The notes beneath the pieces were generated by a model. It was not told the DNA's origin. It did not search any database and was given only the letters and a program-made list of their open reading frames with translations. 10,496 bases of DNA from Bacteroidota bacterium (GTDB lineage: Bacteria; Bacteroidota; Bacteroidia; Bacteroidales; UBA932), in NCBI GenBank assembly GCA_017860395.1, contig JAGDMC010000029.1, positions 1 to 10,496 on the forward strand, in the 5' to 3' direction. Positions 1-7,285 of this stretch are shown piece after piece (the first letter of the stretch is position 1; each line of letters opens with the position of its first letter). A program made the translations under genes and the position numbers.

Positions 1-1
1 G

Positions 2-106
2 CCTAAACATATTATCATAGATCTTGACGAGAACGGCGAGTATTATACAAGACTGTTCAGTAAAGAGCAGACATATAAATCAATGCTTAAGATTCTGGGA
101 TATTGA
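2..106 (+). CDS. C-terminal fragment of an unidentified protein (5' end outside window)
   Basis: An open frame enters from the left edge and ends at TGA 104-106, giving 34 residues that begin PKHIIIDLDENGEYY and end KSMLKILGY. The stop overlaps the ATG of the next gene by one base (TGATG), which suggests a shared transcript and coupled translation. The stretch Pro-Lys-His followed by a hydrophobic strand and an Asp/Gly turn resembles the cis-proline region of TlpA-like thioredoxin-fold proteins (IP-x-x-x-x-ID-x-x-G), but too little is visible to assign a family. I call it only as the tail of a real gene, on the strength of the open frame and the tight junction. Confidence 0.55.
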   Translation, partial: PKHIIIDLDENGEYYTRLFSKEQTYKSMLKILGY

Positions 107-819
107 TGATTTCAAAATCTGATATAAAATTTATCAAATCTCTTGCACATAAAAGGTACAGAGATGAAAACTCCGTATTTATAGCAGAGGGTGAAAAAAT
201 TGTAAATGAAGCACTTGCTTCTTCATATACAGTTGAGTCCGTATATTACAAAGACGATATAGGGGATGATGCCATGTCCCGTATTTCTCTCCTTTCTACC
301 CCCTCCCCCGCTCTGGCTGTTGTTAAAATGAAAAGACCAGCAGAGGATTCTGTTTTGGATTATTCTAAATTATATTTTGCTCTGGACTCTGTCCGGGATC
401 CCGGAAATTTGGGAACGATAATAAGAATTTCCGACTGGTTTGGGATAGATACCATTTTTGCTTCAGAAGATACAGTTGATATATACAACCCAAAGGTAGT
501 TCAGGCATCGATGGGTTCAGTATTCCGCGTGGAAATTCGTTACGGAGGGCTTAACACAATGCTATCTTCATTTAAGGGTAATGCACCTGTGTATGGCACA
601 TTTCTTTCTGCTAAAAGCATTTATGAAACACAATTATCTAAAAACGGGGTTATTGTGCTGGGCAGCGAATCTCACGGAATTTCTGCAAAAATAGAGGATA
701 TTGTAGATAAAAAAATTTTAATTCCACAATATCCTGTTGATTCTCAAAGAGTAGAATCTCTTAATGTAGCAGTTTCAGCTGCTATTGTTGCTTCCGAATT
801 CAGACGATTCTCTGTCTGA
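106..819 (+). CDS. SpoU/TrmH-family RNA 2'-O-methyltransferase
   Basis: This 237-residue protein is predicted to transfer a methyl group from S-adenosylmethionine to a ribose 2'-OH in rRNA or tRNA; the target base cannot be read from sequence. Residues about 1-85 form an L7Ae/L30-like substrate-binding domain (FIAEGEKIVNEAL at 25-37). The SPOUT catalytic domain follows: motif 1 has DPGNLGTIIR at 98-107 (Asn101, Arg107), a middle segment NPKVVQASMGSVFRV lies at 128-142, motif 2 LGSESHGIS at 185-193, and motif 3 ESLNVAVSAAIVASE at 217-231. These residues build the knotted SAM site in the family. The ATG at 106 overlaps the upstream stop (TGATG); a TTG at 103 would add one residue and is less likely. 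The 3' end overlaps rlmB on the other strand by 20 bases. It resembles RlmB or TsnR-like paralogues, so no symbol is given. Confidence 0.93.
   Translation: MISKSDIKFIKSLAHKRYRDENSVFIAEGEKIVNEALASSYTVESVYYKDDIGDDAMSRISLLSTPSPALAVVKMKRPAEDSVLDYSKLYFALDSVRDPGNLGTIIRISDWFGIDTIFASEDTVDIYNPKVVQASMGSVFRVEIRYGGLNTMLSSFKGNAPVYGTFLSAKSIYETQLSKNGVIVLGSESHGISAKIEDIVDKKILIPQYPVDSQRVESLNVAVSAAIVASEFRRFSV
800..819. other. 20-base convergent overlap of two methyltransferase genes
   Basis: The + strand SpoU gene ends with TGA at 817-819 and the - strand rlmB gene ends with TGA at 802-800, so the same 20 bases encode the tail RRFSV on one strand and LRQRIV on the other. There is no intergenic room for a shared bidirectional terminator, and I saw no GC-rich hairpin with a T-run in the flanking bases. 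Each transcript must therefore end inside the opposing gene, making antisense 3' tails. Confidence 0.9.
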
Positions 820-1540
820 GAGCTTCGAAAATTACAACAGATGCAGCTACAGAAACATTTAGTGACAATGTTTTACCCATTAGCGGAATTTTAGCCACTT
901 CAGTAGAAATTGCGAGTACAGATTCAGATATTCCTTTGTCTTCCGATCCGAGAATGATTGCTGTAGGCTTTTTAAAATCTACTTCATAAATTGTCTTCTC
1001 TGCTTTTTCTGTAGCAGCTACAATCTGGAAACCAGCTTCTAGCAAATGATAAAGCGCAGTTCTCAAATTTGGCACTTTAGCAGTAGGAATGCGAAGCAGT
1101 GCTCCGGCAGATGATTTAATAGCATCGGCATTAATTGCAGCACCGCCTTTGGCAGGAACAATTATCCCGTCTGCAGCTGCACATTCTGCACTTCTTGCAA
1201 TTGCACCAAAATTTCTCACATCACTTACGCCATCCAAAAGGATAATTAATGGCAATTCTGACCTTTTTAAGGCATTCTCCACCATTGTCTCAACAGATAT
1301 ATATTCTACCTGAGAAATCAACGCTACAACGCCCTGATGCCTTCCTTTTGTGAATCTGTTCAGTCTCTCTTCAGGCACAAATTGAACAGGAACATCTTTT
1401 TCCTGCAGCATTTGGAGTAGTCTGTGAAATTGGATTCCATCCATACCCTGACGGAAAAGGACTTTTTCAATTTTTTTATTTGTCTCAAGTGCCTCAATTA
1501 CTGGGTGCATCCCAAAGAGGTATTCATTTTTTTGTTCCAT
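800..1540 (-). CDS. rlmB: 23S rRNA (guanosine-2'-O-)-methyltransferase RlmB
   Basis: The 246-residue product matches the usual length and layout of RlmB, which in E. coli methylates the ribose of G2251 in the 23S rRNA P-loop using SAM. The N-terminal substrate-binding domain begins with the typical YLFGMHPVIEAL (7-18) and includes the RHQG segment at 67-70. In the SPOUT domain motif 1 is DVRNFGAIARSAE (107-119; Asn110, Arg116), then KSSAGALLRIP (142-152), motif 2 ILGSEDKGIS (196-205) and motif 3 IPLMGKTLSLNVSVAAS (218-234; Asn228). It starts with ATG at 1540-1538, 17 bases after the ABC-F gene, and is the last gene of the - strand run. The 3' end overlaps a second SpoU-family gene. The family call is firm; the exact nucleotide target is by homology. 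Confidence 0.92.
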   Translation of the reverse strand: MEQKNEYLFGMHPVIEALETNKKIEKVLFRQGMDGIQFHRLLQMLQEKDVPVQFVPEERLNRFTKGRHQGVVALISQVEYISVETMVENALKRSELPLIILLDGVSDVRNFGAIARSAECAAADGIIVPAKGGAAINADAIKSSAGALLRIPTAKVPNLRTALYHLLEAGFQIVAATEKAEKTIYEVDFKKPTAIILGSEDKGISESVLAISTEVAKIPLMGKTLSLNVSVAASVVIFEALRQRIV

Positions 1541-1557
1541 ATATTATTAATTTATAT

Positions 1558-3468
1558 TTATTGCTGTAATCTCTCCCACTCTTCCATCTTATCGTTTAAT
1601 AAATCTTTCAGATTTGCATATTCAACAAGAACTCCTTCCAACTTTTCGGCAAAACTTCCTGCAGCCAGCCCGGCCTCAATTACAGAAATTTTATTCTCAA
1701 GTTCTTCAATACTCTTTTCGCATCTTTCGATGGCGTATTTCCTTTTCCGAGTCTCCTTTTCAGCCTCTTTTTGTTCTTTGTAATTTACAGGATCACTCGC
1801 TTTTGCGGAGGTTTTAATATTTGTAGGAAGGGATAAATTTAACTCATTTATGTTCTCAATTTTTTTTCTGTCAAGAAATTCTGTTATTCCGCCCAGATGT
1901 TCCCGGACTCCACCGTCTTTGAATTCATAAATTTTTGTAATAAGCCCGTCAAGGAAGTCTCTGTCGTGAGAAACAATGACAAGGGTCCCGTCATATTTTA
2001 TCAGGGCTTGCTTAAGAATATCCTTTGACCTGATATCCATATGGTTTGTAGGTTCGTCAAGCGCCAGAAGGTTGTGAGGATTTAGCATAAGTTTAGCCAT
2101 CGCCAGTCTTGAACGCTCGCCGCCGCTTAATACACCTACTTTCTTATCTATTTCGTTGCCCTTGAATAAAAATGCCGCAAGAATGTCCCTTAATTTAGTA
2201 CGGATATCTCCGACTGCAATTTTATCCAGTGTATCAAAAATTGTATCATCTTTATCAAGAAGGTCATCCTGATTTTGTGCATAGTAGCCCAAAGATACAT
2301 TATGTCCTAAAGTAACGCTGCCTTTTGTTGGATTCAGCTCGTCAATTAAAAGTCTCATAAAGGTTGTTTTTCCCTCACCGTTTCTTCCCAGTAATGCAAC
2401 CTTCTCTCCCTTTTCAATCACAAAGTTTACATTTTCAAAAACCACTTTTCTGGAATCAAACTGCATCTTCAGATCCTTGGCTTTGACGACAATCTGGCCC
2501 GATCTGGGAGCAGGCGGGAACTTTACCAATAGTGTTGAGTTGTCTTCAAGGTCAATTTCAATCCGGTCTATTTTTCCAAGTTGTTTAATCCTCGACTGAA
2601 CCTGATTGGATTTAGTAGCCTTGTAACGAAACCTCTCAATGAATTCTTCACTCTTTTCTATCATTCGCTGCTGATTGTCATATGCAGCTTTTTGCTGGTC
2701 TATTCTCTCTCTTCTCAGTTCAAGATATTTTGAATAAGGTACTTTGTAATCGTAAATTCTGCCAAGCATTATCTCAACAGTTCTGTTTGTCACTTTATCA
2801 AGGAATCTCCTGTCGTGCGATACAAGAACAAGTGAGCCTGTAAATCCGGACAAGTACTCCTCAAGCCACTGAATAGATTCTATGTCCAGGTGATTTGTAG
2901 GCTCGTCCAGCAGCAATACAGAAGGTTTCTTCAGCAAAATTTTCGCTAACTCTATCCTCATGTTCCAGCCCTGACTAAGTGTTGAAGTTGAACGGGGAAA
3001 TTCGTTTCTTTTAAATCCAAGCCCAAGAAGAGTCTTTTCTGCTTCACCGGCAGGATTGTCACTTTCGAACAAATGGAGCTTATCGTTAACATCGTTTAAT
3101 TTAACAATAAGTTTATGGTACTCGTTGCTTTCATAATCAGTCCTTTGAGTAAGCTCCCTGCTCACATCTTCCATCTCTTTATTCAGATCTGCTATATGGG
3201 AAAAAGCCATCATGGCTTCGTCAAATACGCTCTTGTCTTTTGCATGATCCATCTGCTGGGGCAGATAACCAATGTCAATTGAAGATGGTCTTAAAACCTC
3301 TCCGGATGAAGGATTATTAATACCCGCAATTATTTTCAAAATTGTGGATTTACCCGATCCGTTTTTTCCAACAAGACCAATTTTATCTCTGTCTCCTATG
3401 TGAAAATTGATCTCATCAAACAAAGGGGTTCCCCCGAATGAGACTGAAAGTTTATTTATCGATATCAC
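1558..3468 (-). CDS. ABC-F family ATPase (EttA/Uup-like ribosome-associated factor)
   Basis: The protein has 636 residues with two ABC ATPase domains and no membrane segments, the mark of soluble ABC-F proteins that bind the ribosomal E site and modulate elongation or rescue stalled ribosomes. Domain 1 has Walker A GKNGSGKS (34-41), a signature-position motif LSQGW (164-168), Walker B LLLDEPTNHLD (185-195) and the H-loop SHDRRF (217-222). A charged linker, the P-site tRNA interaction region, spans about 240-310. Domain 2 has GRNGEGKTT (361-369), LSGGE (447-451), LALDEPTNHMD (468-478) and SHDRDF (500-505). About 560-636 is Lys/Glu-rich and probably a coiled coil, as in Uup. The first signature carries Gln where Gly is usual. 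The start is GTG (3468-3466), inside tatC, and gives MISI, the family's usual beginning. No antibiotic-resistance subtype can be read from it. Confidence 0.93.
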   Translation of the reverse strand: MISINKLSVSFGGTPLFDEINFHIGDRDKIGLVGKNGSGKSTILKIIAGINNPSSGEVLRPSSIDIGYLPQQMDHAKDKSVFDEAMMAFSHIADLNKEMEDVSRELTQRTDYESNEYHKLIVKLNDVNDKLHLFESDNPAGEAEKTLLGLGFKRNEFPRSTSTLSQGWNMRIELAKILLKKPSVLLLDEPTNHLDIESIQWLEEYLSGFTGSLVLVSHDRRFLDKVTNRTVEIMLGRIYDYKVPYSKYLELRRERIDQQKAAYDNQQRMIEKSEEFIERFRYKATKSNQVQSRIKQLGKIDRIEIDLEDNSTLLVKFPPAPRSGQIVVKAKDLKMQFDSRKVVFENVNFVIEKGEKVALLGRNGEGKTTFMRLLIDELNPTKGSVTLGHNVSLGYYAQNQDDLLDKDDTIFDTLDKIAVGDIRTKLRDILAAFLFKGNEIDKKVGVLSGGERSRLAMAKLMLNPHNLLALDEPTNHMDIRSKDILKQALIKYDGTLVIVSHDRDFLDGLITKIYEFKDGGVREHLGGITEFLDRKKIENINELNLSLPTNIKTSAKASDPVNYKEQKEAEKETRKRKYAIERCEKSIEELENKISVIEAGLAAGSFAEKLEGVLVEYANLKDLLNDKMEEWERLQQ

Positions 3469-4234
3469 GGCAAATTAATATACTGAATTCGTAAAGAAGA
3501 TAAAGCGGCATTCCAACTATAAACAGTGTAAATGCATCCCCGCTTGGAGTAATAATTGCTGCTGCAATCATTAAAATTGTAAAAGCGTGCTTGCGGTATT
3601 TTTTTAAAAGAGATTTGTTAATAATTCCAATTTTAGATAAAATGAGTGCAAGTGCCGGCATTTCAAAAACAACTCCCATAATAAGAATCAATTGAGTGAA
3701 CATTGAAATATAGGACTGTAATGAAATTTGATTTGCAACCATCGTGCTCACCTGGTAAGTCCCTAAAAACCTCAATGTTAAAGGAAATACAAATATATAG
3801 CCAACTAGAACCCCTATAAAAAACAGTACAGCTCCAAATGCGAATGCTTTTTTAACAGCAACCTGCTCTTTTTCGTAAAGGCCGGGTCCTATAAAACGCC
3901 AAAGCTGATATAACACAAACGGGACAGCAAGGATAAATGCAAGAGTCAGCGAAACTGATACGTGAATAAAAAACTGCGCCGAAAGGTCAATATTTATAAG
4001 ATTTAGGCTGAATGGTTCAGGTGCCGCATCAGGAATTTTCAATAGTAGCGCTAACTGTCCGAGCCATTTGTATAAAATAAACCCGGAATCCGTAGGCGCA
4101 AAAATTATCTTCTCAAAGATGAAGCTTTTAGCAAGGAAAATAGGGATCACCAGTATAAAAACGACAATCGCAGAACGAAACAGTACTTTCCTGAGTTCGT
4201 CCAGATGCTCCCAAAATGTCATTTCACTGCTCAC
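3452..4234 (-). CDS. tatC: Sec-independent protein translocase TatC
   Basis: TatC is the inner-membrane receptor that binds twin-arginine signal peptides and works with TatA to move folded proteins to the periplasm. The 260-residue product has the family's hallmarks: an N-terminal TFWEHLDELR (6-15), the cytoplasmic loop FIGPGLYEKE (114-123), FEMP (190-193, with the conserved Glu191) and ITPSGD (228-233). Six hydrophobic spans are visible at about 20-40, 88-109, 130-155, 178-200, 215-229 and 234-253. The first periplasmic loop (about 41-87) is rather long. The GTG start at 4234-4232 shares its first G with the TAG stop of tatA (TAGTG), so translation is probably coupled. An ATG four codons later (4222-4220) is an alternative start. 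The 3' end overlaps the ABC-F gene by 17 bases. Confidence 0.95.
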   Translation of the reverse strand: MSSEMTFWEHLDELRKVLFRSAIVVFILVIPIFLAKSFIFEKIIFAPTDSGFILYKWLGQLALLLKIPDAAPEPFSLNLINIDLSAQFFIHVSVSLTLAFILAVPFVLYQLWRFIGPGLYEKEQVAVKKAFAFGAVLFFIGVLVGYIFVFPLTLRFLGTYQVSTMVANQISLQSYISMFTQLILIMGVVFEMPALALILSKIGIINKSLLKKYRKHAFTILMIAAAIITPSGDAFTLFIVGMPLYLLYEFSILICRDIDK

Positions 4235-4440
4235 TATTTCTTTTCCTCTTTCTCTTCTGAATTTGTCTCTTTGAGGTCCTCTTCGACTCCCTTCATCCCG
4301 TCCTTGAAGCTTTTCACTCCTTTACCAATACCTCTCATTAGTTCCGGAATTTTCTTCCCTCCAAACAACAATAATACGATGAGGGCAAGGATGATTACTT
4401 CAGTTGCTCCTATTGTTCCAAACAGTAATAGATGATTCAT
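4234..4440 (-). CDS. tatA: Twin-arginine translocase subunit TatA/TatE
   Basis: This 68-residue protein is the pore-forming or membrane-thinning subunit of the Tat pathway. It shows one membrane helix (about 11-26, ending in LLLFGGKK), the Phe-Gly hinge (26-27), an amphipathic helix (IPELMRGIGKGVKSFKDGMK, 31-50) and a highly charged Glu/Lys tail. The polar residue before the membrane core is Glu14, which lines up with Gln8 of E. coli TatA and Glu8 of E. coli TatB. No tatB gene is nearby, so this protein may cover both roles, though another TatA-type gene could lie elsewhere. It starts at ATG 4440-4438, 23 bases after the thioesterase gene, and its TAG stop overlaps the tatC start by one base. 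Confidence 0.93.
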   Translation of the reverse strand: MNHLLLFGTIGATEVIILALIVLLLFGGKKIPELMRGIGKGVKSFKDGMKGVEEDLKETNSEEKEEKK

Positions 4441-4463
4441 GATTATTATTAATTATTAAGTTT

Positions 4464-4871
4464 TTACATAAAATATGGCGAAAACACTTTTACAACCGAT
4501 TCAGGAGCTCTTGTAGGCTTTCTGCTAAGTGAATTGATAAAGCCAAGCGTAACACTTCCCGAACAAACAACTTCATTTTTCTGATTATAAATAACAGTGT
4601 CAATTATAATTCTGGCCCTTGGACAATCCTTTATCGTACTTACGATACGAATTATTTCGCCCATTTTCACCGGCAGTTTGTAATTACATTCGACATGAGT
4701 AACCGGCATCATTATTCCCTCTTCCTCAATCTTTTCGATAGGCAGACCTAAATCTTTAAGAGCTTTGCTTCTGCCGCACTCGAAATATCTGACATAATTA
4801 GAATGGTGCACTATTCCCATCAAATCGGTCTCATAATATCTTACTTCAAGAATTGTTTCCGAAATATACAT
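4464..4871 (-). CDS. Acyl-CoA thioesterase, YbgC/FadM hotdog family
   Basis: The 135-residue product fits the single hotdog-fold thioesterases of the 4-hydroxybenzoyl-CoA thioesterase class, which hydrolyse acyl-CoA or acyl-ACP thioesters in the cytoplasm, usually as tetramers. The key segment is VRYYETDLMGIVHHSNYVRY (10-29): Asp16 aligns with the catalytic Asp of the family, and the HHSNYxRYFE signature follows on the long central helix. Strand-rich sequence with a terminal GSVTLGFI (105-112) completes the fold. The ATG start at 4871-4869 lies 5 bases after the lipoprotein gene. In proteobacteria ybgC sits beside tol-pal; here the neighbours are tatA and a lipoprotein gene, so an envelope-linked lipid role is plausible but only inferred. 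The substrate cannot be determined from sequence. Confidence 0.9.
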   Translation of the reverse strand: MYISETILEVRYYETDLMGIVHHSNYVRYFECGRSKALKDLGLPIEKIEEEGIMMPVTHVECNYKLPVKMGEIIRIVSTIKDCPRARIIIDTVIYNQKNEVVCSGSVTLGFINSLSRKPTRAPESVVKVFSPYFM

Positions 4872-4876
4872 ATTTA

Positions 4877-7282
4877 TCAGTTTAAAATTTTTACACCCTG
4901 CCCCGGAGAGTAGTAATGCAATTTAAAATTGTCTACAACCAGGCTGCTGCCGTCTGCTCCTGTAAATATATCTCCGTCCCTGCTGGAAGACATTGTCACC
5001 ACTATATGCGTTGGAGTAAGATTTTGCGCTCCGCTCAGCGGCTTAATATCTGTCAGCGACAAGCTCCAGTCCGGAGTGTTTTCGCCGATAATGAATTCCC
5101 CGCGGGCAATTTTATTCGATACCGGCTCTTTTTGAATATCAAACTCATCCGTTCCGGAATGATGCCATAATTCCACCCATACAATTGCTTTATCGCTTCC
5201 CTCAACAGCTGCCGGATCTTCAAAAGCCGGGATATTTACCGAGGAGAATTTTGGGGTCGTTTTTATGAGGTTTATGCCTTTTGAATACTTGTAATTCAAT
5301 GAAAAAGCAACAGGAATTGTTTTGCCGGTAAAAGGAATCCCAAATTTAGTCATATTCTGAGGGTGATACACATCCTGTGCCAGAATACTGTATTTAAATT
5401 TTCCGAGAAACAGACCTCCGGAAGCCAGAGAAGTAACCCTTACTATGTTAGCAAAATTTATAACAGAAAGTTGCGTTTGAAGTTTTGCCGCATAAGGCGA
5501 ATTGTATCCGGAAACTCTTGACAGTCCCTGTACAGAAGGGTTATTGGATGAGTTCCATCCGGAACCGTCGCTTGGTGAAATAGTAAGTGGAATTGTTGAA
5601 AACAAAGGGTGAGTGCCCCATGTCTCAAAATTGCTGTTCTCAATCTGAGGAGCTGCAATAAGTTTTATGCTCCATAATCTTTCACTCCCGTCCTCTGCAA
5701 CTACTGAAAACCGGAAATCATTATCAGGCGACAAAGTTATCGGTGCACCGGATGCCGTCCCTTTAATTTTTGCCTTTGGGGAAACAGTAATAGCCGGGGA
5801 AATTATCAATTTCCTCATATTGTCATAGCTGTCTGTAATCAAAGTAATTCTAGATATTCCGTTTTCAAGGTATTTTGAAGAGAATATATATCCCCCGGAT
5901 GGAATACCGGAAATAAAATCCAGTATTTCGTTTTGAGAACTTTTTGGAGTGAAGTTGTTTGTTAGAACAATTTCCCATTTTTCCGACAACCCCTCTTTTG
6001 TAACAGTGAAATCAACCGTATCGTTTATTGATGAGAAGGAAAGCGTTGCAGGCATTGTAGATGTAGCACCCGATGAAAGTGAGGCAAAACATCCGTTAAT
6101 TAACAGAGGAAATGTGCCATTGCTTAAAATGGGAACATTTACTGTCCTTTCGGAGCGGTCAACAGTAAAATTCCCGATTTCAATTTTGCTGTCAGCACTG
6201 CTGTATCCTGTTTTTGATACACTGAGTATCTCGGCATATTCATTATAGCTCCTCCACTCAATATTCCATTCCTTTGTCCAGCCGGTAATTATATCAGAAA
6301 AAAAGAAACTCTTTTTTTCTCCCCATTTTGTAAAAGAGATGTTTTCTCCTGATTTAATCCCTGTCAGGGAGGAGTATTTGCCGGTTACAAACTCAGGTTT
6401 GACGGTTCCGGAAGAGTTATTTTGAGGGCTTTTTGCTATTAAAGTAATTGTTGAAGTGGTGTTTGAAACAAGCAGATTATAAATTTCCAATCCGGAGTTA
6501 ACCGCAATTGCCTTTACATCATTTATTCCAAAATTTATCCGGTCCGACACATCATCCGGGACCTGAGAAGAATTTTGAATCGTAAAATGTTTTGCAGGAG
6601 ACAATTTGATTTTCCATATCTCCTCTCTTCCGCTTTCAGAAATAACTGAAAGGTCTTTTTGAGTTGATAATGATTCGAATACTATCGGTGTATTGGCTTT
6701 GTAGTCTTTAAATCCGGCCCCGGCCGATAAGGTTATTTCGGGCACAATAGTAAAAGGAGCAATGGCCGATATGGTGTAAATACCTATAGTGTAATTTGAG
6801 TAGTCAATTGATGCTTCATTAATTAACTTGCAATCTTCCGGATGACTGGATTTGACCGTGAATTTTTCTACTTCGGCAAGGTCGTTTGAAGGAATTTCTT
6901 CCAGAACAACCTCGTATTTTGCAGTCATCCCGCTTTCTGCCACTACACTAATTTCATTTATACTGAGTATAGATTCAAATCTTATGTAACCATCTGTGTC
7001 AAAGCCAAGAATTTTATCAATAGATTTCTCAGTTTTTACATCCAGCTTTACATCCAAAGGGAAAAGATATTTGCCAAACCTGAGCGGAATTATAATTTTC
7101 TTTCCTTCAATCCGTGGAGTGTCAAATACTGCATTTGCAGGCTTCCCCCCTGTAATTGAAATTGTATTGATATTATTGTTGTCGCTTAATTCACTTACCT
7201 TCCGGCAAGAAAGAGACAAAACCAATAATACAAGCAGTATCAGAAGTGTTTTAATCCTTCCGATATAGAAAAAGCTCTTCAT
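4877..7282 (-). CDS. Large secreted lipoprotein with beta-rich repeats and a C-terminal PCMD-like domain
   Basis: The 801-residue protein starts with a signal peptide (Arg9, Lys11, hydrophobic core 12-24) ending in LSLSC, with Cys26 the probable lipidated residue. Position -3 of that lipobox is Ser rather than the usual Leu. No clear acidic surface-export signal follows (CRKVSELSD), so inner versus outer leaflet is open. Residues about 40-545 hold five degenerate repeats, each closing with a strand of the type (I/F)SVVAExG...WxIxL: 111-127, 211-227, a longer divergent one at 315-342, 423-440 and 524-541. They recall DUF5018-like or Ig-like modules of Bacteroidota surface proteins. The C-terminal part (about 548-790) resembles the PCMD domain: NSNFETWG, SGYNSPYAAKL, GGLFLGKF, a PF-x6-7-Y-KYSKG segment and SSSRDGDIFTGADGSSLVVD. 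Carbohydrate binding is a family-level guess. The ATG follows valS by 3 bases and the TGA lies 5 bases before the thioesterase, so it is embedded in the operon. Confidence 0.88.
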   Translation of the reverse strand: MKSFFYIGRIKTLLILLVLLVLSLSCRKVSELSDNNNINTISITGGKPANAVFDTPRIEGKKIIIPLRFGKYLFPLDVKLDVKTEKSIDKILGFDTDGYIRFESILSINEISVVAESGMTAKYEVVLEEIPSNDLAEVEKFTVKSSHPEDCKLINEASIDYSNYTIGIYTISAIAPFTIVPEITLSAGAGFKDYKANTPIVFESLSTQKDLSVISESGREEIWKIKLSPAKHFTIQNSSQVPDDVSDRINFGINDVKAIAVNSGLEIYNLLVSNTTSTITLIAKSPQNNSSGTVKPEFVTGKYSSLTGIKSGENISFTKWGEKKSFFFSDIITGWTKEWNIEWRSYNEYAEILSVSKTGYSSADSKIEIGNFTVDRSERTVNVPILSNGTFPLLINGCFASLSSGATSTMPATLSFSSINDTVDFTVTKEGLSEKWEIVLTNNFTPKSSQNEILDFISGIPSGGYIFSSKYLENGISRITLITDSYDNMRKLIISPAITVSPKAKIKGTASGAPITLSPDNDFRFSVVAEDGSERLWSIKLIAAPQIENSNFETWGTHPLFSTIPLTISPSDGSGWNSSNNPSVQGLSRVSGYNSPYAAKLQTQLSVINFANIVRVTSLASGGLFLGKFKYSILAQDVYHPQNMTKFGIPFTGKTIPVAFSLNYKYSKGINLIKTTPKFSSVNIPAFEDPAAVEGSDKAIVWVELWHHSGTDEFDIQKEPVSNKIARGEFIIGENTPDWSLSLTDIKPLSGAQNLTPTHIVVTMSSSRDGDIFTGADGSSLVVDNFKLHYYSPGQGVKILN

Positions 7283-7285
7283 AAC

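Noticed and set aside
815..860. Possible terminator downstream of the + strand methyltransferase gene
   Set aside because: Only a short TTCGAA palindrome is present, with no GC-rich stem or T-run, and it lies inside the rlmB coding sequence.
1424..1783. A 119-codon open frame on the + strand spanning the rlmB/ABC-F junction
   Set aside because: It lies antisense to two well-supported genes, its predicted product has low-complexity Ser/Phe-rich sequence with no recognisable motif, and it has no promoter or start signal of note.
4441..4463. AT-rich TATTATTAATT-like sequence shared with the gap at 1541-1557
   Set aside because: Both are short, low-complexity spacers in AT-rich DNA; the shared 10-base string is not significant enough to call a regulatory repeat.
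5949..6248. A 99-codon + strand open frame opposite the lipoprotein gene
   Set aside because: It is antisense to the repeat region of a long intact gene and mirrors its codon pattern; no independent evidence supports it.
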